Position numbers and translations under genes: made by a program. The notes below the pieces were generated by a model. It was not told where the DNA came from, did no database searches, and was given only the letters and a program-made list of their open reading frames with translations. From Desulfuromusa sp. (GTDB lineage Bacteria; Desulfobacterota; Desulfuromonadia; Desulfuromonadales; Geopsychrobacteraceae), in NCBI GenBank assembly GCA_016744595.1, contig JADGEB010000005.1:62001-126000 (forward strand): a stretch of 64,000 bases of DNA, read 5' to 3'. The number at the start of each line of letters is the position of its first letter. Within the stretch, counting starts at the first letter, position 1. Of this stretch, positions 1 to 8,966 are shown piece after piece.

Positions 1-1162
1 ATACGCATCCCCGGTATTCTCTCTCGTCGTCCAAAATTGGTAGCGGCCACGGGTGACTCGCGACTTCGGGGAGGATATCCTGCATTGAATCAGCAACATT
101 CGCTGTCATGACGTCTTCGAGGTAAGCATTGGGGATCAGGTGTGGTTGTTTGTCTTGATCGAGAAGTTCGCGGAGGGAATCGGTTGAAACAACGCCCTGA
201 AAGATCTTGTCGCTGTTAAGAACATAGCCGTAGTCACGGTCGTTTTTGATCAGTCGTTGCAATGCCGCTCGGGGGTTTTTGCCGTCAGTAATCGGAATGG
301 TAACTTGAGTGTTGCTGGCAATATCACCAGCCGTCAGAATGTTGGTTGGATCGACCCCGCGAAAGAACGCTTGTACATAGTCATCGGCTGGATTTTGGAG
401 AATTTCCTCTGGCGTACCGACTTGCACCACCCGGCCACCTTCCATGATAGCAATCCGGTCACCGATACGCATTGCTTCGTCAAGATCGTGAGAGATGAAA
501 ACAATGGTGCGTTTTGCTTTGGCTTGCAGTTTCAGTAGCTCATCTTGCATTTCCGTTCGGATCAGCGGGTCAAGTGCCGAAAAAGCTTCATCCATCAACA
601 AAATGTCTGGATCAACTGCCAGACCACGAGCCAATCCCACGCGTTGTTGCATCCCACCAGAAAGTTCATCCGGCATACTGGCAGCCCAAGCGTCCAAACC
701 TACTTGCTCCAACGCTTCCAGTGCTCTGGCTTCGCGGGTTGATTTATCGATCCCATCCATTTCCAAGCCGAAGGCGGTGTTCTGTAATACGGTCATGTGT
801 GGCATCAGAGCAAAAGACTGGAAAACCATACTCATTTTTTTGCGACGCATTTTGACCAGTTGTTCATTGTTCATACTGACAATATCTTCGCCATCAATGA
901 AAACCTGCCCACTTGTTGGTTCGATCAATCGGTTGAGCATCCGTACCATGGTCGACTTTCCTGAACCAGATAGACCCATGATGACAAATATTTCACCCGT
1001 GTGGATTTCAAAGCTTGCACTTTGGACGCCAACAGTTGTCTCAGTTTTTTCAAATATGGCCTCTTTATCCAGCCCCTGATCAAGCATTTCCAACGCTTTC
1101 TTAGGCTGTGTCCCGAATATTTTATATAGATCTTTAACTTCTATCTTTACTTCTACTTCCAT
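1..1162 (-). CDS. proV: Glycine betaine/proline ABC transporter ATP-binding protein, 3' end cut by window edge
   Basis: This is the ATPase subunit of an osmoprotectant importer of the ProV/OpuAA family. It powers uptake of glycine betaine or proline betaine at the inner membrane. Reading from the ATG at 1162 I see Walker A (GLSGSGKST, near residue 60), the ABC signature ([16 protein letters not shown]) and Walker B ([12 protein letters not shown]). A C-terminal segment after about residue 280 has the form of the CBS pair that senses ionic strength in OpuA. The frame stays open to base 1, so the C-terminus is outside the window. The permease and binding protein genes would be expected downstream on the same strand. 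The family call is firm. The exact substrate is inferred from the family. Confidence 0.93.
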   Translation of the reverse strand, partial: MEVEVKIEVKDLYKIFGTQPKKALEMLDQGLDKEAIFEKTETTVGVQSASFEIHTGEIFVIMGLSGSGKSTMVRMLNRLIEPTSGQVFIDGEDIVSMNNEQLVKMRRKKMSMVFQSFALMPHMTVLQNTAFGLEMDGIDKSTREARALEALEQVGLDAWAASMPDELSGGMQQRVGLARGLAVDPDILLMDEAFSALDPLIRTEMQDELLKLQAKAKRTIVFISHDLDEAMRIGDRIAIMEGGRVVQVGTPEEILQNPADDYVQAFFRGVDPTNILTAGDIASNTQVTIPITDGKNPRAALQRLIKNDRDYGYVLNSDKIFQGVVSTDSLRELLDQDKQPHLIPNAYLEDVMTANVADSMQDILPEVASHPWPLPILDDEREYRGCV

Positions 1163-1738
1163 TTTTGTTCCTTATTTTTCAAGTGCTTGACAAGATTTTG
1201 GAGAAATATATTAAAAAAAATGTGTGACAAAAACAGACCAAAATCCACAGCCAAAAGCGATTGAAGGTAAATGGGGGTTATCTGCTGTCAGCAGCGTCTC
1301 AAGAATAAATAGTATTTTATTTTAAAATGACAGAGCGACCCGCGACCCGACGTGTGGGAACCACAAAATCAAGCGCAACTCTGATTGGAAAGAAAATCTG
1401 TGAAGCAACACTCGGGGTGAAGTTCTTGACGATTTTCTTGCGGGACAAGGTCGGAACATCCTGGCGGATGCCGCCTAGTACCCTGTGACAATACGAAGAT
1501 ATGCCAACAATGTCAAATCTATGTGCAAAATACTGCAACATAGAGACTTTTCAGCAAGGCAGATCCTACAGCCTCTGTCTTGTCAATCATCAAAATGTCA
1601 TTTTCTCCTCGCCAAGCAACAATTCTCTAAGAAAATTTGCAGACGAGTTATCCTTCTGCTATTTTATCCAACATTTATTAAGACTAGAGACCGTAATCAG
1701 TCTCTCAGTTCAACAGAAACCTCAGCTATGGAGGTATC
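1163..1738. other. Non-coding gap with an unexplained GC-richer patch
   Basis: This 576-base gap separates the divergent proV and Sel1 genes. Most of it is AT-rich and should carry both promoters, but I cannot place them with confidence. Bases about 1320-1490 are visibly GC-richer. They can be read as a 74-residue frame on the minus strand (1317-1541) or a 53-residue frame on the plus strand (1327-1488). Neither has a ribosome binding site or resembles a family I recognise. A short hairpin (GGCGG-ATG-CCGCC) sits at 1463-1475. I call no gene here. Confidence 0.4.
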
Positions 1739-2887
1739 ATGAGTGACAAAGATTTTATTGCTGAGACGCGTTATCAGTTAGCTGCGGAACAGGGTCATGC
1801 TGAAGCTCAATTTAACTATGCACACATGTGTGAAAAAGGTGACGGTGCTGTTCAGGATTATACCGAAGCTGCACGCTGGTATAGCAAGGCCGCAAAACAA
1901 GAGCACATTCAAGCACAACTTGCGCTAGGCTACCTTTATGAGCGAGGGAATGGTGTTCAACAGGATGATACCAAAGCAGTCTACTGGTACCACAAAGCAG
2001 CTCAACATGGTGATGCCAATGCCCAGTACAATCTTGGGGTTATGCTCGCCTTTGGTCAGGGGACTGATGCTGATTATAGCAAAGCACTTGCCTGGTGCCA
2101 AAAGGCAGCAGAGCAAAATCATGTAGAGGCTCAGTACACCCTCGGGATGATGTTTGCCAACGGAGAAGGAATAAAGCAAGACGAACAAGAAGCAGTCAAA
2201 TGGTATCGGCTCGCTGCACAACAGGGAAACGCTGATTCCCAGTTCAATCTTGGGGTAATGTACGCTTTTGGTCAGGGGGTCGAGAGGGATGCTGTTCAGG
2301 CGGCTAAATGGTGTCGTATGGCTGCTGAGCAGGGTCATGTCGACGCCCAACACAACCTGGGTTTTATGTATGCAAAAGGAGAAGGAGTCGAGATTGACCC
2401 CTTTGCAGCAGTCGACTGGTATAGGCTGGCCGCCGAACAGGGCGATATTGATGCCCAATATAATTTAGGCAGTATGTACATAAATGGCACAGATATCCCG
2501 CAGGATTACGATGAAGCCCGCCTTTGGTGGACACGGGCAGCTGAACAAGGGAATGCAGCCGCACAATACAATCTGGGAGTTTTATATGTATTTGGCTATG
2601 GCGTCATGAAAAGCGATGCTGAAGCGGTCAAGTGGTGGAGTAAAGCGGTGGAACAGGGCTATACCGATGCTCAGTATAATCTCGGCGGCATGTATGCACT
2701 CGGCCGAGGAGTCCCTAAAGATCATATCAAAGCCTATATTTGGCTGAGTCTTCCAGCAGAAAAAGGACATGAAGACGCACAAAAAGCGCTTGAGTCTCTG
2801 GAGAACAAAATGTCACCAGCACAGATTGAAGTCGCACAGCAAGATGCAGAAAGAGTCTGTCAAAGGCTGGAAAAAAATATTGGTTAA
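1739..2887 (+). CDS. Sel1-like repeat (SLR/TPR) protein, 382 aa
   Basis: The protein is made almost entirely of roughly 36-residue Sel1 repeats with the recurring pattern A-Q-x-N-L-G-x-M-Y, then G-x-G-V, then A-x-x-W-Y/W-x-x-A-A-E-Q-G. About nine or ten copies run from residue 10 to 350. Sel1 arrays fold as alpha-alpha superhelices that scaffold protein complexes. There is no signal peptide or membrane segment, so it should be cytoplasmic. The start is chosen for its AGGT-containing upstream stretch (GGAGGTATC ending just before the ATG). It converges with cheV across a bidirectional terminator. A second Sel1 gene lies on the other side of cheV. Partner and function are unknown. Confidence 0.9.
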   Translation: MSDKDFIAETRYQLAAEQGHAEAQFNYAHMCEKGDGAVQDYTEAARWYSKAAKQEHIQAQLALGYLYERGNGVQQDDTKAVYWYHKAAQHGDANAQYNLGVMLAFGQGTDADYSKALAWCQKAAEQNHVEAQYTLGMMFANGEGIKQDEQEAVKWYRLAAQQGNADSQFNLGVMYAFGQGVERDAVQAAKWCRMAAEQGHVDAQHNLGFMYAKGEGVEIDPFAAVDWYRLAAEQGDIDAQYNLGSMYINGTDIPQDYDEARLWWTRAAEQGNAAAQYNLGVLYVFGYGVMKSDAEAVKWWSKAVEQGYTDAQYNLGGMYALGRGVPKDHIKAYIWLSLPAEKGHEDAQKALESLENKMSPAQIEVAQQDAERVCQRLEKNIG

Positions 2888-2928
2888 AAACCACAAAGGC
2901 CGGTGAAATTCACCGGCCTTTGTGGTTT
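2888..2928. terminator. Bidirectional terminator between Sel1 gene and cheV
   Basis: A near-perfect hairpin has about 18-20 paired bases (AAACCACAAAGGCCGGTG and its complement) around a tiny A-rich loop, and it ends in T-runs on both strands. It starts at the Sel1 stop codon and lies 12 bases beyond the cheV stop codon, so it should end both convergent transcripts. Confidence 0.9.
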
Positions 2929-2940
2929 ATTGTAGTCCAC

Positions 2941-3915
2941 CTACTCTATCTCATCAATTCCATCAATTCCCAAAAATTTATCCATCATTTCAACCAGATA
3001 AGGAATCTGCGGTTTCGTCGCATAGCCATCGGCACCGACCTGATCACACTTAACGGCCATCTGTTCATTTATCAGTGACGAAAACATGACAACCTTAACA
3101 TCTCGCAATACCGGATCATCCTTGATTTTTTTACACAGGGTCAAACCATCCATCTGAGGCATTTCAATATCAGATATTAAGAGGTTTAACATGCCGCTAA
3201 GCGGCTCCCCATCAACGACTCGTTGCCTGACTCTCTGGATTTGATCGTAACATTTCTGACCATCAACAAAAACTTCAAGGTTCTTATAATTTGAACCTTT
3301 TAGTACTTTTTCAATTCCATTCCGGATCAAGGCTGAATCCTCGGCCAGCATCAACTTCATTCGCTCCCGGGTGTGCGGCATCTTTTCCTGCATCTCGGCA
3401 GCATGGAGTCCTGCCTCATAATCGAGGTTTGCTTCTGAATCAAACTCAGCCACAATGTGCTCTAAATCAACAATCAGAATTTCACGCCCTTCAATGTTGA
3501 CGCTCCCGGTAAACCGCGGCCGGTACTGATCAATAAAACTAGCCATCGGTTGAACATCTTCCCAAGAAACCCGGTGGATCTGATTGACCCCATCGACCTT
3601 GAAACCATTGACTCGATCATTAAACTCGCAGACCAACACCACTTGTCGCACATCATCCCCCAGACCTTCCTCTTTCTGGGCAATATGTGACTTTAGATCG
3701 ACCAAAGGAATCGTCGTGCCGCGCAGCAGCAAGGTTCCAAGCATCCCTTCTCCACTCCCTGGAATTACGGTTAATGCTTCTTGGTCAAAAGTAATAATTT
3801 CCTTTAGCTTATGTACATTAATGCCAAAAGGCTGCGTCCCAAGATAGAATTCAATGATCTCCATTTCATTGGTTCCAGTCTCAAGAAGAATCTCCTGCTT
3901 CTGATATTCGCTCAT
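2941..3915 (-). CDS. cheV: Chemotaxis protein CheV (CheW-receiver fusion)
   Basis: CheV couples chemoreceptors to the CheA kinase and adapts the signal through phosphorylation of its receiver domain. The N-terminal half (about 15-165) is CheW-like (EFYLGTQPFGINVHKLKEII, then LGTLLLRGTTIPLVDL). The C-terminal half (about 185-320) is a receiver domain with an acidic patch (LAEDS), a phosphoacceptor aspartate in LLISDIEMPQMDG, a conserved serine (MFSS) and lysine (ATKPQ). The start is the ATG at 3915, with GAAAGG about 8 bases upstream, rather than the TTG one codon earlier. The gene is isolated from other che genes and is flanked on both sides by Sel1-repeat genes. Its partners presumably include the receptor at 24.5 kb or others elsewhere. 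Confidence 0.95.
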   Translation of the reverse strand: MSEYQKQEILLETGTNEMEIIEFYLGTQPFGINVHKLKEIITFDQEALTVIPGSGEGMLGTLLLRGTTIPLVDLKSHIAQKEEGLGDDVRQVVLVCEFNDRVNGFKVDGVNQIHRVSWEDVQPMASFIDQYRPRFTGSVNIEGREILIVDLEHIVAEFDSEANLDYEAGLHAAEMQEKMPHTRERMKLMLAEDSALIRNGIEKVLKGSNYKNLEVFVDGQKCYDQIQRVRQRVVDGEPLSGMLNLLISDIEMPQMDGLTLCKKIKDDPVLRDVKVVMFSSLINEQMAVKCDQVGADGYATKPQIPYLVEMMDKFLGIDGIDEIE

Positions 3916-4074
3916 CAATAGACCTTTCAGTAGTAATAAATTACATTTACATATTATTTGATCATCTTAATCATATTATGTCAATATTTAACTCACTTTT
4001 TTCTCCGCTTAAAAGCATTTATAGTGTATAGTAGATCATTAGATTAATTTTACAGTTCAGCAAAGAGGTTCTTG

Positions 4075-5172
4075 ATGACAGACATGGCGCAATCACATTA
4101 TCAGTTGGGCATGAACTACTTTCGAGGTAAGGGAGTAGAAAAATCTTTTGCTGAAGCGATGAAATGGTTTCGACTTGCAGCTCAACACCGGCATAAAAGA
4201 GCAATTTTCATGCTTGGCCGGATGTACGACAAAGGTACAGGAACCACAGAAAGCCCAGCTGAAGCAGCAAAATACTATCAGCAAGCCGCAGAACTTGGGT
4301 ACACACGAGCACAAAACGTTCTTGGTCAAATCTATATCAAAGGTCGCGGTGTCCCAGCAGATTACGATCAAGCGCTCCACTGGTTTCGCAAAGCAGCTGA
4401 TCAAAATTTTTCTGATGCTCAGTACAATCTCGGACTGATGTATGCAAAAGGACATGGGGTCCCAAAGGACTTTGTTGAAGCCAGACGCTGGTGGGGAATG
4501 GCAGCTGAACAAGGAAATCCCAAAGTCCAGTTTACCCTTGGACACATGTATCTGGTTGGAAAAGGAGTTAAAAAGAATTATTCCAAAGCGCGTCAATGGT
4601 TACGTCAAGCAGCAGAGCAAGGATTGCCAACAGCTCAATACCACCTAGGAATGATGTATGCCAGAGGTACTGGGGTTTTGCAAAGCTATACGGAAGCTCG
4701 CATCTGGTTACAAAAAGCTGCCGAGCAGAATTATCTTGATGCCGTTTATAATCTGGGAAAGCTACTCACCTCAGGAAGTGAAGAAGTTCGTGATCCCACT
4801 TCAGCAGTTATTCTCCTGAAACAAGCCGCCACACGCGGACACCAGCGGGCACAGGTCGCTCTTGGTCATAATTTCATCAAAGGGATTGGGACAGCACAAG
4901 ATCTGCAACTTGCCTACCATTGGTGGCTAGAAGCAGCTAATGCCGGAAATGCCGATGCCCAATACAATCTGGCAGTAATGCACCTCAACGGCAAGGGGGT
5001 TAAAAGGGATACTCTTGCAGGAAAAAGATGGCTGACTGATGCTGCAGATCAAGGACATACCAAGGCTCAATACTGCCTCGGAATTATGTACTCGACCGGC
5101 AAAGGAGTTCCCCAAGATATGGACGAAGCTTTTCGTTGGAAAGAAGCGGCTGAGTTCTGGGAATCACTATAA
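4075..5172 (+). CDS. Sel1-like repeat protein, 365 aa
   Basis: This is a second all-Sel1 protein with about nine to ten repeats (AQYNLGLMYAKGHGVPKDFVE and relatives) covering nearly its full length. It is a paralogue of the product at 1739 but clearly diverged, and it has no signal peptide. I use the ATG at 4075, which has AGAGG six bases upstream. The frame also opens with TTG one codon earlier. It is divergent from cheV, with a 159-base shared promoter region. Sel1 proteins act as adaptors in the families where they are characterised. No substrate or partner can be read from the sequence. Confidence 0.9.
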   Translation: MTDMAQSHYQLGMNYFRGKGVEKSFAEAMKWFRLAAQHRHKRAIFMLGRMYDKGTGTTESPAEAAKYYQQAAELGYTRAQNVLGQIYIKGRGVPADYDQALHWFRKAADQNFSDAQYNLGLMYAKGHGVPKDFVEARRWWGMAAEQGNPKVQFTLGHMYLVGKGVKKNYSKARQWLRQAAEQGLPTAQYHLGMMYARGTGVLQSYTEARIWLQKAAEQNYLDAVYNLGKLLTSGSEEVRDPTSAVILLKQAATRGHQRAQVALGHNFIKGIGTAQDLQLAYHWWLEAANAGNADAQYNLAVMHLNGKGVKRDTLAGKRWLTDAADQGHTKAQYCLGIMYSTGKGVPQDMDEAFRWKEAAEFWESL

Positions 5173-5260
5173 TGACTAATCCCGAGAATTCATATTTGAA
5201 TCAGCAAGAATCAGCTTACCATATTCTTCCATAAATATTTATTCCCCATTGCATACCGCA

Positions 5261-5272
5261 TGCATTTATGCA
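5261..5272. promoter_or_regulatory. TGCA-N4-TGCA palindrome over the regulator start codon
   Basis: TGCATTTATGCA is a near-perfect palindrome overlapping the first possible ATG (5268) of the sigma-54 activator. Further ATGCATAA half-sites follow at about 5283. The same TGCA-N4-TGCA pattern recurs at 7027-7038 upstream of pruA. I infer an autoregulatory operator for the activator. Confidence 0.45.
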
Positions 5273-7010
5273 TAATACTGTCATGCATAATCTTACAGTC
5301 AACCCGCAGCTACAAGCCCTAGCCGATGCAACTGCACGGATGATGATTGTCGTTGATCAAAATGGCAACATTTCCCTGATCAGCAAACTGGCTCAAGAAC
5401 GACTTGAAATCACTTCAAAAACATCTCTGCAAACAAGACTGCCCGGATTCTGGCAACATATCAGCAACGTTCTTGATGGGTCGCAAACCAGTTGTGAAGT
5501 TCCTCTGCAGATCGCTGGTCGGGAGTATCTTGTCGGGATCAATCCACTCATAGAAGCTGATCGCGTCAATGCTGCAGTCTGTATTCTGGTTGATGGAACC
5601 CAACTTGATACAATGATCCGCCAACTGCCTTCATTTCAAGCTCTTTCCCGTGAGCTGGATACAATTATCGACTCGTCCTCCGATGGTCTTTTCGTCTGTG
5701 ATTCCAACGCCAATGTTATTCGTATGAACCCCGCATCTGAAAAAATTCACAATCTACCCGCCAGTGAAATTGTCGGCCGCAATATGCGCGAGCTGATCAA
5801 AGACGGCTTCATTGACAACTCTGCGGCGCTGGAAACCAGTAAATGTAAACAGCGTGTCAGTCTGTTACAGGACAAAAATGGCCGCAAAATGATCTCGCTA
5901 TCCACTCCAGTATTCGATGAACAGGGAGAATTGATCCGAATTGTGGTCAGCGAGCGAGATATCACCGAAATCGACAATCTGCAACACAAACTAGAAGAAC
6001 AGCAAGCAATCAAAGATAGTCTCCGTGACCAAATGCTGGCAATGCAGCAAGTTGAGCTGGATTCACAGCCGATTATTGCCCGTAGCCCCGCTATGATTCG
6101 TGCACTACAGCAATCAATCAAAGTTGCAAAAGCTAATTCTTCTGTTCTGCTGCTGGGAGAGTCCGGGGTTGGCAAGGGATTATTTGCTGACTTGATTCAC
6201 AAGAATTCGATGCGCACCGAGCAACCACTGATCAAGATTAACTGTGGGGCAATACCAGAATCGCTGATTGAAGCAGAACTATTTGGCTACGAAAAAGGGG
6301 CTTTCACCGGTGCTCAGGCCAGTGGCAAGCCAGGACACTTTGAATTGGCAGATGGTGGCACTCTATTCCTTGACGAAATAGCCGAACTACCACTTCCATC
6401 ACAAGTTAAACTGCTGCGTTTCCTTGAAGATGGACAAATCACCCGACTGGGCGATACAAAAAGTCGAACCGCCGATGTTCGTGTGCTGGCAGCAACTCAC
6501 CGGGATCTGGGGGAGATGGTTAAACAGGGGAAATTCCGCCTCGATCTTTATTATCGACTCAATGTTATTCCCATTCAGATACCCGCAGTACGCGAGCGTG
6601 ATGATTGTATCATTCCTTTAATCAGGCACTATCTGGAAAAATTTGGTGATCAGACCGGCACACACAAACGCTTGACCAGAGTGGCATTAGATGCCTTGGC
6701 AAGTTACCCTTATCCAGGGAATGTACGGGAACTGATGAATATCTGTGAACGTCTTGTAGTCATGGCAGAAACGGAGTTGGTCGACCTACCGGATCTACCA
6801 ATGCAGATCACATCCCATACCCCAGAAAAACAGCTTTCTAGCAACCGAATCTCACCCGGAACTTCCTTGCAACAAACCCTTGATCAAGTTGAAAAAGATC
6901 TTCTAAAAAAAGCCCTTCAACAGTTCAACAACCAAACCGAAATTGCGGTCGCACTCAAGGTTAATCAATCAACTATTGCCAGAAAACTTAAAAGGCATGG
7001 CTTGAACTGA
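5268..7010 (+). CDS. PAS-domain sigma-54-dependent transcriptional activator, 580 aa
   Basis: This is an enhancer-binding protein that remodels sigma-54 RNA polymerase using ATP. Order of domains: an N-terminal PAS-like region (about 10-115), a second PAS domain (about 125-245, [22 protein letters not shown]), a short coiled linker, an AAA+ domain with Walker A (GESGVGKG, about 296), the sigma-54 contact loop GAFTGA (about 344) and Walker B ([13 protein letters not shown]), and a Fis-type helix-turn-helix at the C-terminus ([14 protein letters not shown]). The start is either 5268 or the ATG at 5283, and neither has a good ribosome binding site. It directly precedes pruA, whose promoter is a perfect sigma-54 site, so it is the obvious regulator. 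The ligand, plausibly proline or P5C, is inferred. It is paralogous to the gene at 15770, which lacks the first PAS region. Confidence 0.93.
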   Translation: MHNTVMHNLTVNPQLQALADATARMMIVVDQNGNISLISKLAQERLEITSKTSLQTRLPGFWQHISNVLDGSQTSCEVPLQIAGREYLVGINPLIEADRVNAAVCILVDGTQLDTMIRQLPSFQALSRELDTIIDSSSDGLFVCDSNANVIRMNPASEKIHNLPASEIVGRNMRELIKDGFIDNSAALETSKCKQRVSLLQDKNGRKMISLSTPVFDEQGELIRIVVSERDITEIDNLQHKLEEQQAIKDSLRDQMLAMQQVELDSQPIIARSPAMIRALQQSIKVAKANSSVLLLGESGVGKGLFADLIHKNSMRTEQPLIKINCGAIPESLIEAELFGYEKGAFTGAQASGKPGHFELADGGTLFLDEIAELPLPSQVKLLRFLEDGQITRLGDTKSRTADVRVLAATHRDLGEMVKQGKFRLDLYYRLNVIPIQIPAVRERDDCIIPLIRHYLEKFGDQTGTHKRLTRVALDALASYPYPGNVRELMNICERLVVMAETELVDLPDLPMQITSHTPEKQLSSNRISPGTSLQQTLDQVEKDLLKKALQQFNNQTEIAVALKVNQSTIARKLKRHGLN

Positions 7011-7025
7011 ACGACCAGGTTCTTC

Positions 7026-7039
7026 ATGCAAAATTGCAT
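7026..7039. promoter_or_regulatory. Candidate upstream activator site for the pruA sigma-54 promoter
   Basis: ATGCAAAATTGCAT has 6-base arms around an AA centre. It lies about 145 bases upstream of the -24 element at 7171, a usual distance for an enhancer-binding protein site. It shares TGCA-N4-TGCA with the palindrome at 5261. A further half-site (GATGCAAG) follows at about 7048. Confidence 0.5.
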
Positions 7040-7170
7040 AAATATCGATGCAAGCAAATAGAAGCAACCTCCATTCAACCCAGTCAAAAATCTTTCACTC
7101 CGTATAATTTTCCATAAAAACATATAGTTATCCGCTTAAAATAATTTGTTTTAGCCTGCAAAACAGAGCT

Positions 7171-7186
7171 TGGCACTCTCATTGCT
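7171..7186 (+). promoter_or_regulatory. Sigma-54 promoter (-24/-12) of pruA
   Basis: TGGCAC-N5-TTGCT matches the sigma-54 consensus at every fixed position, with exactly 10 bases between the GG and GC dinucleotides. The expected start of transcription is near 7197, about 43 bases before the pruA ATG. Confidence 0.9.
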
Positions 7187-7239
7187 AATGAAACAACCCA
7201 TTACATCCATAGACTTATAAAGAAATAAGGAGAACCTCA

Positions 7240-8889
7240 ATGTCTGTTCTAAATAACGCCTCAATCAAGATCCCCTTTCCACAAAACGAGCCTGTCCTTT
7301 CCTATGCACCCGGTACCCCGGAACGGCAGAAGATAAAGGATGCATTGGAAGAACTGAAATCCAAGCAGATTGAGGTTCCCCTGATCATTGGTGGCAAAGA
7401 AGTTCGAACCGGAAATCTGGCAAAAATTGCCTGCCCACATGATCATTCGATTGAGTTAGGGAGTTACCACAAAGCCGGGGCCAAAGAAGTGCAGATGGCA
7501 ATTGACGCTGCCATGGCAGCCAAACCCGTCTGGCAAAGTCTTCGCTGGGAAGAACGAGCATCCATTTTCTTGAAAGCAGCTGATTTGTTGGCTGGACCAT
7601 ATCGGTTCCTAATCAATGCTGCGACCATGCTGAATATCAGCAAGAGTCCTTTCCAAGCAGAAATTGATGCCGCCTGTGAACTGATTGATTTCCTCCGTTT
7701 CAATGTCTACTTTGCACAGGAGATCTATGCAGACCAACCGCTCCACTCACCTTCACCAATCTGGAACTATGTTCAGCATCGTCCCCTCGAAGGTTTTGTC
7801 TTTGCTGTTGCACCGTTTAACTTTACTGCAATTGCCGGGAATCTACCAACGGCACCAGCGATCATGGGCAACACAGTAGTCTGGAAACCAGCATCCTCTG
7901 CCGTTTATGCACCTTACCATCTAATGAAGCTGTTTAAAGAAGCTGGCATGCCTGACGGTGTTCTCAACTTCGTCCCTGGTTCTGGCAGTGATGTCGGCAA
8001 TGTCTGCCTTGACAGTCCCGACTTCAACGGTATCCACTTTACCGGCAGCACCCCAGTATTTCAGAGCATGTGGAAACAGATCGGCAACAATATTGCCGAG
8101 GATAAATATAAAACCTACCCGCGCATTGTCGGTGAAACAGGCGGCAAAGATTTTGTCTTTGCCCACTCATCCGCTAACGTAAAAACTCTCGCAACTGGAA
8201 TAGTACGTGGTGCCTTTGAATACCAGGGGCAGAAATGCTCAGCTGCATCCCGTGCCTACATCCCAAAGTCACTCTGGGAACCAGTTCTGACAGAAATAAA
8301 AGCCCAGACAGATCGAATCAAGGTGGGCGATGTCTGTGATTTTGGTAACTTCTTCAACGCCGTCATCGACAAGGCAGCATTCAAAACGATCACCGAATAT
8401 ATTGATTATGCCGCTGCGGCCAAGGATGCTAAAATTGTCATCGGTGGTGGCTACGATGACAGCAAAGGCTTTTTTATCGAACCAACTGTCATCACCACAA
8501 CTGATCCCCATTTCAAGACCATGGAAGAAGAGATTTTCGGCCCGGTGATGACGATGTATTGCTACCCGGATGCCGATTACGAAGCGACTCTGGAACTATG
8601 CGACCAAACTTCCCCTTACAGTTTAACCGGGGCCATCTTTGCTCAGGAACGCCCAGCAATCAGTCTGGCACTGGCCAAACTGGAAAACGCCTCCGGCAAC
8701 TTCTACATCAATGACAAACCGACTGGCGCCGTTGTTGGCCAGCAACCCTTTGGTGGAGGACGTGCCTCGGGAACCAACGACAAAGCAGGCAGCAAGCAGA
8801 ACCTGATGCGCTGGGCTTCAGTTCGCGCAATCAAAGAAAACTTCGTGCCACCACAGACGTTCGAATATCCTTTTATGGATGAGGAATAA
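7240..8889 (+). CDS. pruA: L-glutamate gamma-semialdehyde (P5C) dehydrogenase
   Basis: PruA oxidises pyrroline-5-carboxylate (as glutamate semialdehyde) to glutamate with NAD(P)+, the second step of proline catabolism. The 549-residue length and sequence fit the ALDH4A1/PruA type. Visible motifs are the cofactor-binding stretch VVWKPASSAVY, the catalytic glutamate region GETGGKDFVF and the catalytic cysteine in GQKCSA (about residue 331). AAGGAG lies just upstream of the ATG. The gene is followed by a hairpin and then proline dehydrogenase, so the two steps are encoded together but not fused as in PutA. P5C from HypD at 30.6 kb would also feed this enzyme. Expression should depend on sigma-54 through the promoter at 7171. 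Confidence 0.96.
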   Translation: MSVLNNASIKIPFPQNEPVLSYAPGTPERQKIKDALEELKSKQIEVPLIIGGKEVRTGNLAKIACPHDHSIELGSYHKAGAKEVQMAIDAAMAAKPVWQSLRWEERASIFLKAADLLAGPYRFLINAATMLNISKSPFQAEIDAACELIDFLRFNVYFAQEIYADQPLHSPSPIWNYVQHRPLEGFVFAVAPFNFTAIAGNLPTAPAIMGNTVVWKPASSAVYAPYHLMKLFKEAGMPDGVLNFVPGSGSDVGNVCLDSPDFNGIHFTGSTPVFQSMWKQIGNNIAEDKYKTYPRIVGETGGKDFVFAHSSANVKTLATGIVRGAFEYQGQKCSAASRAYIPKSLWEPVLTEIKAQTDRIKVGDVCDFGNFFNAVIDKAAFKTITEYIDYAAAAKDAKIVIGGGYDDSKGFFIEPTVITTTDPHFKTMEEEIFGPVMTMYCYPDADYEATLELCDQTSPYSLTGAIFAQERPAISLALAKLENASGNFYINDKPTGAVVGQQPFGGGRASGTNDKAGSKQNLMRWASVRAIKENFVPPQTFEYPFMDEE

Positions 8890-8896
8890 GTTGATT

Positions 8897-8932
8897 AATT
8901 CCTCCTGATATCAGTATCAGGAGGAATTTTTC
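8897..8932 (+). terminator. Hairpin with T-run between pruA and proline dehydrogenase
   Basis: A 14-base perfect stem (AATTCCTCCTGATA) with a TCAG loop is followed by TTTT. It may end most pruA transcripts or tune read-through into the proline dehydrogenase gene 39 bases further on, for which I see no separate sigma-54 promoter. Confidence 0.8.
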
Positions 8933-8966
8933 TTTACCGTTACTCTCTGACAAACAGGATAAAACA

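Noticed and set aside
1925-2458. 177-codon open frame opposite the first Sel1 gene
   Set aside because: It is a shadow produced by the repeated Sel1 codons. The product has no family features and no ribosome binding site.
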